A stretch of DNA of 64,000 bases, taken from positions 5,270,001-5,334,000 of the forward strand of contig LR632930.1 in the NCBI GenBank assembly GCA_902167325.1, given 5' to 3'. Every line of letters starts with the position of its first letter. The stretch's first letter is position 1. Both the position numbers and the translations under genes were made by a program. The notes under the pieces are model-generated. The model worked only from the letters and a program-made list of their open reading frames with translations, was not told where the DNA came from and searched no databases. This DNA comes from Chitinophaga pinensis. Its GTDB lineage: Bacteria > Bacteroidota > Bacteroidia > Chitinophagales > Chitinophagaceae. Positions 26,526 through 34,639 of this stretch are shown in pieces.

Positions 26526-27017
26526 ATGCCGTCTTTCGATATCGTGAGCAAAGTAGATCTCCAAACCCTGGATAATGCTATTAATACCGTTAAGAAAGAA
26601 ATCAACAACCGGTACGATTTCAAAGGCTCTCCTGTTGAAATTGACCTGGATAAGAAGGAAATGATCGTAAAACTGGAAGTGGAATCGGATATGAAGCTGG
26701 ACCAGGTGATTGATGTGCTGATCAGCAGGAGCATGCGCCAGGGGCTTGCAGCCGAAATTTACGACCTCAGCAAGGAACATTATGTGAGCGGGAAAATCGT
26801 GAAAAAAGAAGTGCCTGTCCGCAACGGTATCAAACAGGAAGACGCTAAGAAGGTGGTGAAAATGATCAAGGATTCCGGACTGAAGGTGCAGGCCGCCATT
26901 ATGGACGATATTGTTCGGGTAACAGGCAAGAAAATTGATGATTTGCAAGATGTTATACAGAAATGCAAAGAAGCCAACCTGGGGATTCCCCTGCAATATG
27001 TAAATATGAAAAGCTAA
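26526..27017 (+). CDS. YajQ-family nucleotide-binding protein
   Basis: 163 aa, full family length. Opening MPSFDIVSKVDLQTLDNAIN and the block INNRYDFKGSPVEIDLDKKE are diagnostic. YajQ has two ferredoxin-like domains and binds nucleotides; some homologues bind cyclic di-GMP and act as effectors. The cytosolic role in this organism is unproven. Confidence 0.93.
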   Translation: MPSFDIVSKVDLQTLDNAINTVKKEINNRYDFKGSPVEIDLDKKEMIVKLEVESDMKLDQVIDVLISRSMRQGLAAEIYDLSKEHYVSGKIVKKEVPVRNGIKQEDAKKVVKMIKDSGLKVQAAIMDDIVRVTGKKIDDLQDVIQKCKEANLGIPLQYVNMKS

Positions 27018-27023
27018 TTTTTC

Positions 27024-27054
27024 TTTGGTTTTTCAATTTATTGCTTTACCTTTG
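27024..27054 (+). promoter_or_regulatory. Perfect Bacteroidota promoter of rpmE2
   Basis: TTTG (27024-27027), exactly 19 bp, TACCTTTG (27047-27054). The start codon follows at 27081. Confidence 0.85.
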
Positions 27055-27080
27055 CGCTCTGTATTTATTAACTTATTGAT

Positions 27081-27335
27081 ATGAAACAGGGAATTCATCC
27101 GGAAAATTATAGATTCGTAGTGTTTAAAGACATGTCCAATGGGGATAGCTTCCTGGGCAAATCCACCACTCCTACCCGCGAAACCATCACCTGGGAAGAC
27201 GGGAACGAGTATCCAGTGATTAAACTTGAGATCTCCAATACTTCTCACCCGTTCTATACCGGTAAGAACGTACTGGTGGATACTGCAGGTCGTATCGACA
27301 AATTCAACAAACGTTACAAGAAAGACGCTAAATAA
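27081..27335 (+). CDS. rpmE2: 50S ribosomal protein L31, type B
   Basis: 84 aa, MKQGIHPENYRFVVFKDMSN and SHPFYTGKNVLVDTAGRIDK are classic for L31. The zinc-binding CxxC of the type A form is absent, so this is the zinc-free B type. Expressed from its own perfect promoter and ended by the terminator at 27360-27389. Confidence 0.97.
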   Translation: MKQGIHPENYRFVVFKDMSNGDSFLGKSTTPTRETITWEDGNEYPVIKLEISNTSHPFYTGKNVLVDTAGRIDKFNKRYKKDAK

Positions 27336-27359
27336 GCTTCTTCCGAATATTTTATTGGT

Positions 27360-27389
27360 CCCGCCGAATGCTTTCGGCGGGATTTTTTT
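27360..27389 (+). terminator. Terminator after rpmE2
   Basis: CCCGCCGAA/TTCGGCGGG stem with a TGCT-like loop and a T7 tail; the next gene begins 14 bp later. Confidence 0.9.
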
Positions 27390-27402
27390 ATTTTGCCCCG
27401 TT

Positions 27403-28566
27403 ATGCGACACTACATCCTGTTTGACACGCCCGAGCGCGACGAGCTCTACCCCTTTACCCATACGCGCCCCGTTGCAGAAATCCGGACGGGCATCCTCAC
27501 TATTCGCGAAAAATGGGAAAAATGGCTGGGTTCCGGACCGCTCAGCAGCTTTACCACTGAATACCTTCAGGCGAAGTTCCCCCTGCGGAAAGCCCCTGCA
27601 AAGAGCATTACCGTGCTGGTAAACGGGCACCTGCTACCCTCTGCCGGACTTGTGGAAACACTCGCAGGCATGGAGCCGGGCCAGGAACTGTATAAGAACG
27701 GCCGGCTGCTGGCGAAGCTCATCAGCGGGGAAGACTTCTTTGCACCTGCCACCCGCGTACGGCTCGAATACGAAGGCGAAATCCGGCGGATAGATCAGCC
27801 CTGGGACATTATCCGGCATAATGACGCCGCCCTGCGCGACGATTTCGCACTGCTGACCAAAGGCCGGAAATCTGCCACGATCTCCACTACCAACCAGGTG
27901 GTGAATGCCGGTGATATCTTCCTGGAACCGGGAGCCAAAGCAGAATGCAGTGTACTCAACGCCGCGAACGGACCAATCTACATCGGGAAAGATGCGGAAA
28001 TCATGGAAGGCAACCTCATCCGGGGACCTTTTGCGATGGGTGAAGGTGCCGTGCTCAAAATGGGAAGCCGCATATATGGCGCCACCACACTCGGTCCACG
28101 GAGCGTAGCCGGAGGCGAGATCAAGAACACCGTTTTCTTTGCGCATTCCAACAAAGGGCACGACGGCTACCTCGGCGATGCCGTAATCGGCGAATGGTGT
28201 AACCTTGGCGCCAATACCAGCTGTTCTAATATGAAAAACAATGCCCGCGAAGTACGGATCTGGATGGAAGCCAAACAGGCCTACTGGCCGGCAGGTAATA
28301 AATGCGGCATCATGATGGGGGATTTCAGCCGTTGCGGGATTAATACCATGTTCAATACCGGTACGGTTGTGGGCGTGAGCTGCAACGTGTTTGGCGGCAA
28401 TTTCCCGCCCAAATACCTCCCTTCCTTCAGCTGGGGAGGCTCCGGCATCACAGACAGATACAGGCTCGAGGAAGCGCTCCGGGATGCCGATGCGTGGATG
28501 CGGCTGAAGGGGGCACAGCTCACGGAAGCCGACCGCGAAATTCTAACCCGGATATTTCGGGGATAA
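27403..28566 (+). CDS. Putative sugar nucleotidyltransferase (GlmU-like, Bacteroidota type)
   Basis: 387 aa from ATG 27403. The frame is open from 27226, but that overlaps rpmE2 and its terminator. The N-terminus MRHYILFDTPERDELYPFTH with TRPVAEIRTGILTIREKW is typical of a Bacteroidota family related to GlmU. The C-terminal half has hexapeptide-like repeats of a left-handed beta helix (PIYIGKDAEIMEGNLIRGPF, GAVLKMGSRIYG, NLGANTSCSNMKNN). It would activate a sugar phosphate and perhaps acylate it. The substrate is unknown. Confidence 0.8.
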   Translation: MRHYILFDTPERDELYPFTHTRPVAEIRTGILTIREKWEKWLGSGPLSSFTTEYLQAKFPLRKAPAKSITVLVNGHLLPSAGLVETLAGMEPGQELYKNGRLLAKLISGEDFFAPATRVRLEYEGEIRRIDQPWDIIRHNDAALRDDFALLTKGRKSATISTTNQVVNAGDIFLEPGAKAECSVLNAANGPIYIGKDAEIMEGNLIRGPFAMGEGAVLKMGSRIYGATTLGPRSVAGGEIKNTVFFAHSNKGHDGYLGDAVIGEWCNLGANTSCSNMKNNAREVRIWMEAKQAYWPAGNKCGIMMGDFSRCGINTMFNTGTVVGVSCNVFGGNFPPKYLPSFSWGGSGITDRYRLEEALRDADAWMRLKGAQLTEADREILTRIFRG

Positions 28567-28608
28567 ATGCGTATTTTTCGCGCCACTTATCAAAAGCACC
28601 GTAAAATC

Positions 28609-29367
28609 ATGAGAAAGAAGATCGTAGCAGGCAACTGGAAAATGAACCTGACCCTCGCGGAAGGCGAGCAACTGGTGAACGATATCCTGGCCGCAGGCTT
28701 AACCCTGGCAGAAGATCAGGCCGTGGTAATAGCGCCGCCCTTCCCCTACCTGGCGAAAGTGAAGCAGCTCACCCGCAACTATCCCGGCATTTTCGTTGCC
28801 GCACAAAACTGCGCCAGCGAGAAGTCAGGCGCATATACCGGCGAAGTATCAGCCCCTATGCTGGCTTCTATTGGTATTGACTACGTAATCCTCGGCCACT
28901 CAGAGCGTCGGGAATATTTCAATGAAACGAATGCACAGCTGGCGAAGAAAATCGATCAGGTGCTGGCAACCGGACTGAAGCCTATATTCTGCTGCGGCGA
29001 GCCGCTGGAAGTGCGGAAAGCGGAAACGCAGAACGCATATGTGGCAAAGCAGCTGGAAGAGAGCCTGTATCACCTCGATGCGGAAGCGCTGAAGAATATC
29101 GTGATAGCATATGAGCCTATCTGGGCTATTGGTACCGGTCTTACGGCGAGCGCGCAACAGGCGCAGGATATGCACGCATTCATCCGTGCGCAGATTGCTG
29201 CAAAATACGGACGGGAAGCGGCGCTGGGGCTGACGATCCTGTACGGTGGCAGTGCCAAGCCTTCTAACGCGGTTGAGCTGTTTGCATCTCCTGATGTGGA
29301 TGGCGGACTGATCGGCGGGGCATCGCTGGTGGCGGCAGACTTTGCTGCGATCATTAAAAGTCTTTAA
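28609..29367 (+). CDS. tpiA: Triosephosphate isomerase
   Basis: 252 aa from ATG 28609; upstream in-frame sequence from 28567 reads MRIFRATYQKHRKI and does not belong. Motifs: GNWKMN (Lys near the N-terminus), ILGHSERREYF with the catalytic His, and AYEPIWAIGTG with the catalytic Glu. Interconverts glyceraldehyde-3-phosphate and dihydroxyacetone phosphate in glycolysis. Confidence 0.97.
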   Translation: MRKKIVAGNWKMNLTLAEGEQLVNDILAAGLTLAEDQAVVIAPPFPYLAKVKQLTRNYPGIFVAAQNCASEKSGAYTGEVSAPMLASIGIDYVILGHSERREYFNETNAQLAKKIDQVLATGLKPIFCCGEPLEVRKAETQNAYVAKQLEESLYHLDAEALKNIVIAYEPIWAIGTGLTASAQQAQDMHAFIRAQIAAKYGREAALGLTILYGGSAKPSNAVELFASPDVDGGLIGGASLVAADFAAIIKSL

Positions 29368-29464
29368 TCGTACTGCAAATAATAGTGGCTGAGGAGGTTA
29401 TGCTTCCCGGCCATTTTTTTTAGTATTATTTGCTAACTTTTTTAGTATTTGCCAATTTTCTTCG

Positions 29465-29472
29465 TATATTTG
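29465..29472 (+). promoter_or_regulatory. -7 element upstream of the 2H phosphoesterase-like gene
   Basis: TATATTTG, with TTTA 20 bp upstream as a weak -33 box. The start codon is 82 bp downstream. Confidence 0.4.
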
Positions 29473-29554
29473 TATTGTGAAAGAGGGGCTGTTATTATGT
29501 TGCTGTATATGATAACAGTAGTTTCGAATTGATGATTGCATAATCATAATTGAC

Positions 29555-30136
29555 ATGGAACAGGAAGTACTACATGATTACATGCTGGTAGTGCATCCGG
29601 ACGCGCAAACGGTTCAGGATGTGAGTATGTACAAGCATTTGATAGCTGAAGAGCTGGGATCGAATCCGGCGGCATTTTCGCAGGCGCATATTGCGCTGTT
29701 CAGGTCTGAGTTTCCGGAACGTTATGAACAGGTGTTCGTGACGATGCTGGAGGGGCTTGTGGCGGATCAGTCTGCATTCACGGTATATACGTCCCGTATA
29801 GATCATGGCCGTCATGCGAACGGGCGTCATACGTTTTATGTGAACGTGGCTAATCCCAAGCCTTTGGAGGAGCTTCACAGGAAAGTGTTACGTGCTTTCG
29901 AGCTGGAGCCGGGCAGTTACCGCCCGCATATAGCGCTTGCGCGTTCGTTGCAGCCCCATCAGTTTACACAATTAGCGCCTTACCTCTCCGGCAAAGTGTT
30001 TGTACGGAGTTTCCATTGCCACAGTTTTAGTTTACTGAAGCGTTTGGCAGGGAGCGATCGTTATGAGCTGGTCCGCGAGTTCAACTTCGGACGGGAGGTT
30101 CCTTCGAGCCATCCATTGTTCCATCGTGCGGCTTAA
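29555..30136 (+). CDS. 2'-5' RNA ligase/2H phosphoesterase-like protein
   Basis: 193 aa. Two HIAL motifs (SQAHIALFRSEF and YRPHIALARSLQ) take the place of the paired HxT/S motifs of 2H phosphoesterases, and they are spaced about 80 residues apart, as in the family. The T/S position is Ala in both, so activity may be altered or lost. Known members act on 2'-5' or cyclic phosphate ends of RNA. It stands just before a repeat-rich stretch. Confidence 0.65.
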   Translation: MEQEVLHDYMLVVHPDAQTVQDVSMYKHLIAEELGSNPAAFSQAHIALFRSEFPERYEQVFVTMLEGLVADQSAFTVYTSRIDHGRHANGRHTFYVNVANPKPLEELHRKVLRAFELEPGSYRPHIALARSLQPHQFTQLAPYLSGKVFVRSFHCHSFSLLKRLAGSDRYELVREFNFGREVPSSHPLFHRAA

Positions 30137-30146
30137 ATGAAACTGC

Positions 30147-30530
30147 GGGAGAAGGCAACAACGTGATGAAGAAAGGCCGTCTGCAAAGATGTGGTTCAGT
30201 AAAATGACTGCAGGCAGGAGAAACAGCTTACCCGGATTAGCGGAGTTCGAAGCAGTGGCACGGCAAAGTTCACCGGGAGGAGGGCTTCAGATGTAGCAAT
30301 CCCCGGGAGAAGGCAACAACGCGATGGCAAAAGGCCGTCTGCAAAGATGTGGTTCAGTAAAATGACTGCAGGCAGGAGAAACGGCTTACCCGGATTAGCG
30401 GAGTTCGAAACAGTGGCACGGCAAAGTTCACCGGGAGGAGGGCTTCAGATGTAACAATCCCCGGGAGAAGGCAACAACGCGATGGCAAAAGGCCGTCTGC
30501 AAAGATGTTGACTGCAGGCAGGAGAAACGG
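30147..30530. repeat. 158-bp tandem repeat, 2.4 copies
   Basis: Units start at 30147, 30305 and 30463. Units 1 and 2 are about 95% identical by eye. The third is truncated and lacks about 12 bp (GGTTCAGTAAAA). Each full unit contains CCCGG...CCGGGAGG, a potential stem enclosing GGAGTTCGAA, which resembles 44521-44568. Function unknown. Confidence 0.85.
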
Positions 30531-31152
30531 AACTTCATGAAAATCGAGCCGCCTTTATAATTATAATCCGGTAAGGTAAATCAAGCGAAAAGACAGCAAT
30601 AATGACGCAACAACTGTTGAATATATTTTTTAGAGTCAGTATCATTTAGTTACGGGTCGGGCGTTTATCACCCGGCCCCTTCTACCCTAACCCATCTGCT
30701 TACTACCCATCCAATTCAGGAAAACACCCTTGCATTCGCATGCTTTCGGGCATGCACCGGTAAAATATGGAAAATGGAATCATCGGCTAATATGCCTGGT
30801 GGCGGAATATCATTGTCAATGAGATATTTCGTTTACCGGAAGTATTATGGCCGGGAAGCGCGATGAATTGTCAGTACTTCCGCTAAGTGAGATCCTCTTT
30901 TCAGGGAGAGCTGCGTCATTGCATGCCCGTCCTGACAGGAGATCGGTTTCGTGTGTGCGGGAGGTACTGTAGAATGACACTTAGATCAGGCACAGTCTGC
31001 CCAGCCCGATGATCGCCTTCATGCCTCCGGGCGCTGTAGAGATTAAAGGCATTTGCTTCAGAAAGCAGCTGCATCACCAGACAGGAACAGGCTCCATCGG
31101 CTATACCCGGAGTCCGCATCCGTGTCTCCGGGAGGTACTGTAGTGGATTCCC

Positions 31153-31314
31153 CCTGTCTAAACAGGTCAATGCACAGGCGCATCGCTAAACAGGAAGTGG
31201 ACTACCCCTATCTAAACAGGTCATTGCACAGGTACATCGCTAAACAGGAAGTGGACCGCCCCTGCCTTAGCAGGTTATTGCGCAGATGCATCGCTAAACA
31301 GGAACAGGCTTCTT
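31153..31314. repeat. Three 54-bp tandem repeats with a covarying stem
   Basis: Units start at 31153, 31207 and 31261. Each opens with a small inverted repeat: CCTGT-CTAA-ACAGG, CCTAT-CTAA-ACAGG, CCTGC-CTTA-GCAGG. Units 1 and 3 differ by a paired change (T-A to C-G), consistent with RNA structure. The period is a multiple of 3, so an 18-aa repeat is formally open, but codon use is unlike the neighbouring genes. Confidence 0.7.
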
Positions 31315-31650
31315 TTCAGTTCCCATGGAGATCATTTAGGCCATTCAGAAGCAACTGCAGCAGGCCTGCCGATCTCTGAAGAACGGCTATGCACACGGAA
31401 AGTAGCCTGCAACCAGTTACCAACCGGTCTGGCGATCAGCGATATCACGCTGATTATCAGCAAGATTGAATTGGCAGACAAACGGTAATTCACAGTGATT
31501 CCGGCACCTTTTCAATCATCCGGCAGTATGCCCCACCGGCAACCCGAGAGCACTTCCTTGCGTAAAAGAAACAGTATCAACAATAAAAATTTCAAGGTGT
31601 TGGGCAATTACCCATCAAATTGATCAATACTCCCCAGTAAATTTAAAGTT

Positions 31651-31941
31651 ATGGAATGGGTGAACATCAGACCGACATACAAACAGGGAAACACCACCAC
31701 TCCGGAGCAAACTGTATTCTCCTGGCTGAGCCGCGCCGGCTTCCAGCTGGAACAGCTCCGCCGAAGCGTAACCCCTCCCGTCATCGAATACTTCTACTTT
31801 CATCCGTCTAAATATATACAAGTTCACATGGTAGAAGATCCTGAAACCGGCAATGCCAGTTTCTTCATCTTCTACCCCGGCGGCCAAACTATTGTAGCAC
31901 CTGGATTCAGTGAGTTACAGGCCGCAATAGCCGCCGGGTAA
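31651..31941 (+). CDS. Hypothetical protein, 96 aa
   Basis: MEWVNIRPTYKQGNTTTPEQ at the start, no signal peptide. The composition is ordinary for a cytosolic protein, with FHPSKYIQVHMVEDPETGNA and a C-terminal GFSELQAAIAAG. No family recognised. It precedes acylphosphatase by 48 bp in the same direction and may be cotranscribed. Confidence 0.55.
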   Translation: MEWVNIRPTYKQGNTTTPEQTVFSWLSRAGFQLEQLRRSVTPPVIEYFYFHPSKYIQVHMVEDPETGNASFFIFYPGGQTIVAPGFSELQAAIAAG

Positions 31942-31989
31942 AACCACCCCGACATTAATTTTGTTATTAAATTAAACGAACACGCAGTT

Positions 31990-32259
31990 ATGTTGCACAA
32001 AGAAATCGTAGTCAAAGGAATGGTACAAGGCGTTTACTTCAGAGCCACCGCACGCTCTGTAGCAGTCCGTATGGGCCTCACCGGTGCAGTTAAAAACCTG
32101 CCCGACGGACATGTATGGATCGTAGCTGAAGGTCCCCAGGCAGCGATGGAAGAATTTATCAGCTGGTGCCGGATTGGCCCATCCGGATCTAAAGTCACCG
32201 GTCTCGACATTTCCGACGGCCCCTTGCAGCACTATACCGATTTTAATATCCTGCATTGA
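31990..32259 (+). CDS. Acylphosphatase
   Basis: 89 aa, the usual size. KGMVQGVYFRATARSVA contains the phosphate-binding loop with the catalytic Arg, and GAVKNLPDGHVWIVAEG holds the catalytic Asn. Hydrolyses acyl phosphates such as acetyl phosphate and 1,3-bisphosphoglycerate in the cytosol. Confidence 0.95.
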   Translation: MLHKEIVVKGMVQGVYFRATARSVAVRMGLTGAVKNLPDGHVWIVAEGPQAAMEEFISWCRIGPSGSKVTGLDISDGPLQHYTDFNILH

Positions 32260-32327
32260 TTTTTTTCAGTATTGCTTCCTCATTCACATTCTCCGAAACG
32301 CTGCACCAGCAAGCGTTATAGTAACAC

Positions 32328-32386
32328 ATCGAAATTATTTTCCCACGGCTGGGCCACTGCCCAGCGGAAAAGAGAAATAATTCGAT
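32328..32386. promoter_or_regulatory. Long imperfect hairpin upstream of the XRE regulator
   Basis: Core stem GCTGGGC/GCCCAGC (loop CACT), extended outward by imperfect TCGAAATTATTTTCC versus GGAAAAGAGAAATAATTCGA pairing. It ends 31 bp before the ATG of the HTH gene and could act in the leader or as an operator. Confidence 0.5.
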
Positions 32387-32416
32387 GATCTTGAACCTTT
32401 TGGAAGCAAATTAACA

Positions 32417-32647
32417 ATGTCAACCCAGGCCCCTGATATATTGCGCCTTTTCGGTACAAATCTTCGCCGGATCAGAAAGGAAAGAGGCTTCAGCCAACGC
32501 GAGCTCTCTGCACGATGTAATGTCGACAATGCAGATATTTCCCGAATGGAAAATGGTGAGATCAATGTCACACTACGCACACTGTCCCAACTCGCAGATG
32601 CGCTGGAAGTGGCGATCCTTGAACTGTTATCTGACCGTAAAACATAA
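32417..32647 (+). CDS. XRE-family HTH transcriptional regulator
   Basis: 76 aa, one HTH_3 domain: GTNLRRIRKERGFSQRELSA, then CNVDNADISRMENGEINVTL and a closing helix. Such single-domain proteins regulate restriction systems, toxin-antitoxin modules or phage genes, but no such partner is adjacent. It is followed by a bidirectional terminator. Confidence 0.9.
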   Translation: MSTQAPDILRLFGTNLRRIRKERGFSQRELSARCNVDNADISRMENGEINVTLRTLSQLADALEVAILELLSDRKT

Positions 32648-32675
32648 AAAAAGCAGGACTTTCATCCTGCTTTTC
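32646..32675. terminator. Bidirectional terminator between the XRE and C1 peptidase genes
   Basis: AAAAAAAGCAGGA/TCCTGCTTTT stem: A run on one side, T run on the other, placed between convergent genes. Confidence 0.85.
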
Positions 32676-32700
32676 CTTTTCAATTTATATGTATCTCGTA

Positions 32701-33858
32701 TCAAAGCAAATGGAGCTTCTTTATTAATTCCTTATCCAGCGCAGCTTTCGGCACAATTACATTGATAGTATTAACTGCAAAGTAAGGTTCTGAAACATAC
32801 ACGTACCCCTTGAATGTGGAGCTGGCACCCCAGGAATTCTTCACTATGAAAAAACGCTTATTATCGCGGCTCTTCCCTATTCCGGTGATATGCATCAGGT
32901 GATCGTCCTGCGTTACCAGTTTTTCGAACAGCTCCTGACGATAAGCCTGCGTTGCGTTCACCTCCTTAATAAAAGGATCCGGCCGCTGGCGGTCCATCAA
33001 ACTGTCGTACTGCGGACTGAGGGCGTAACCACCGTTATGCGCGAATCCTTTATTGCTTACATCCGCATCCCACATCACCGTATATCCCTTTTGCACTGCG
33101 CTCCAGGTGGCTCCTATCAGCTCATCCAGCGATACATTATAGAAACTACCATTGGCATGGTTATCAGGCAGTTCCAGCACGAAGGAAGAATAGAAAGGAT
33201 GATGCGTAAATGAAGTAAGGCTCACATAATCCGAAGGACTAAACTTCAACACCTGCTTAGCATATTCCTGCGGCGTATAGGTTTTACCGTTGTACTCAAA
33301 TGTTGCAGGAGGAGCTGCCCCCATGTACTGATCCATCAGCGCAGTAAAACGTTGCTCCCACTTGGGATCTATGGGCCTGCGGCGTAGTAAAGTATCAAGG
33401 AACTTCTTCAGCGTATCGGCCATTTGGCCATGCTCAAAGGATGATTGACCGGGCAATTTGCCGCTGTAAACGGATTCAGGCATAAGGCCTTCTTTCCCGG
33501 CAGCCAGCAACACATCGTGCCCCAGTCCACCTTCACCAAACTGAGCAGCACCCTGGCGTTTCACATAGTTCCGCGCCTTCATCAGATATACATTGCGAAC
33601 AACGAACATCTCCGACAGGTCAGGCTTTACGTCCGTCCCGTACTTCATGCACTGGCTTTCAATGAGCGATACCGTGGAAAAACACCAGCAGGTGCCGGTC
33701 ATTCCCTGGTTCTTCACTGCAGTAGTTGCATTATTCCGGATCACGGTAAACTCCTGTGCGGGAGGGTTGGCAATGCCTTGCGGTGTTTCCTGTGCAATGG
33801 AGGTAAAACCAGCCAGCACACCGGCTAAAGTTAAAATCTGTAGTCTCATAAGCAGCAT
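32701..33858 (-). CDS. Secreted C1-family (papain-like) peptidase, bleomycin hydrolase/PepC-like
   Basis: 385 aa from 33858; 33849 (MRLQILTLAGVLAGFTSIAQ) is an equally good start with a clean signal peptide. The catalytic Cys lies in GMTGTCWCFSTVS, the His in LMHITGIGK, the Asn in IVKNSWG. The order and length fit the C1B group (aminopeptidase C/bleomycin hydrolase), but with export to the periplasm or cell surface. No inhibitor gene was found beside it. Confidence 0.88.
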   Translation of the reverse strand: MLLMRLQILTLAGVLAGFTSIAQETPQGIANPPAQEFTVIRNNATTAVKNQGMTGTCWCFSTVSLIESQCMKYGTDVKPDLSEMFVVRNVYLMKARNYVKRQGAAQFGEGGLGHDVLLAAGKEGLMPESVYSGKLPGQSSFEHGQMADTLKKFLDTLLRRRPIDPKWEQRFTALMDQYMGAAPPATFEYNGKTYTPQEYAKQVLKFSPSDYVSLTSFTHHPFYSSFVLELPDNHANGSFYNVSLDELIGATWSAVQKGYTVMWDADVSNKGFAHNGGYALSPQYDSLMDRQRPDPFIKEVNATQAYRQELFEKLVTQDDHLMHITGIGKSRDNKRFFIVKNSWGASSTFKGYVYVSEPYFAVNTINVIVPKAALDKELIKKLHLL

Positions 33859-33889
33859 GGGTATTTACCGCTAAAATACGAAAGCCGGA

Positions 33890-34612
33890 TCAGTTTTCAT
33901 GGGATACGCGCCCTTTTCCGGAAACTGACTGCTCTACAGTAGCATTGCCCTTGTAACGTACGTTACCACTGCCGGAAATAGCGATCTCCAATTTTTTACT
34001 GACATTCATATAAGCATTTCCCTGTCCGGAAATAGCCACTTCTGCTACCTCCGTAGCCATTGAGGGGGCATCTACATCCGCGGAACCGGAAATAGCCACT
34101 TCGGTTTTCTCCGCTTTACCGGTGAGTTTTACCTTACCATTGCCACTCAGGGCTACTTCAAGGCTGGAGTAATCAAGATCGAGGTCAGCTTCGCCGGTGC
34201 CGCTCAGGGCTACTTCCAGCGTCTCACCTTTTAGCTTACCGTCTGATTTAAAGCGAACTTTGCCACTGCCGGCCAGTTCTGCTATCTGAGGATTGGTAAT
34301 CCATACATTTACAGGCTTACTGGGCCTTAGTTCGGTATCCCGGCGATAGCGAATCTCAAGATCATCGCCTTTCAGCTTAACTTCAATATACTGTAAAAGG
34401 TTCTCATCGCCTTCAATCTCGATCGAAGTGGCACTACCCTGTTTAACCTGGACATTGAAGTTACCGGACGCACCAATATTCTCGAAAGTGCCGGATACAG
34501 AACGGGATTCTTTCTTCATAACACCGTTACCGGAGACTTTATCCCGCTGGGCGGATGCAGGCAAGGCAAAGGTTAAGAGGGAGGCTCCAAAGAGCACAGC
34601 AATTTTCTTCAT
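33890..34612 (-). CDS. GIN/DUF2807 domain protein
   Basis: 240 aa with signal peptide MKKIAVLFGASLLTFALPAS. The rest is a right-handed-helix-like series of short beta repeats (VEVALSGTGEADLDLDYS, AISGSADVDAPSM), the head GIN domain. These are exported putative adhesin or autotransporter-like proteins with no settled function. Last gene of the ECF sigma operon (27-bp gap), so likely part of the envelope-stress or surface programme it controls. Confidence 0.85.
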   Translation of the reverse strand: MKKIAVLFGASLLTFALPASAQRDKVSGNGVMKKESRSVSGTFENIGASGNFNVQVKQGSATSIEIEGDENLLQYIEVKLKGDDLEIRYRRDTELRPSKPVNVWITNPQIAELAGSGKVRFKSDGKLKGETLEVALSGTGEADLDLDYSSLEVALSGNGKVKLTGKAEKTEVAISGSADVDAPSMATEVAEVAISGQGNAYMNVSKKLEIAISGSGNVRYKGNATVEQSVSGKGRVSHEN

Positions 34613-34639
34613 GGAATCTTTTTTTAGCAGGATAAATAA

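Larger units (their letters stand above)
30137..31650. other. 1.5-kb gene-poor repeat region
   Basis: No protein-coding gene is supported. It holds 2.4 copies of a 158-bp tandem repeat (30147-30530), a GC-rich hairpin without a T tail (GGGTCGGG...CCCGGCCC, about 30656-30677), two copies of a GGGAGGTACTGTAG motif (about 30960 and 31131), and three 54-bp repeats with a covarying stem (31153-31320). The short frames here are low-complexity. Confidence 0.75.

Noticed and set aside
30228..30280. tRNA-like sequence with GGAGTTCGAAGC
   Set aside because: No acceptor or anticodon stem could be paired, and the segment recurs as part of a 158-bp repeat.
31153..31314. CRISPR array
   Set aside because: Three units of 54 bp without distinct spacers, and no Cas gene in the window.
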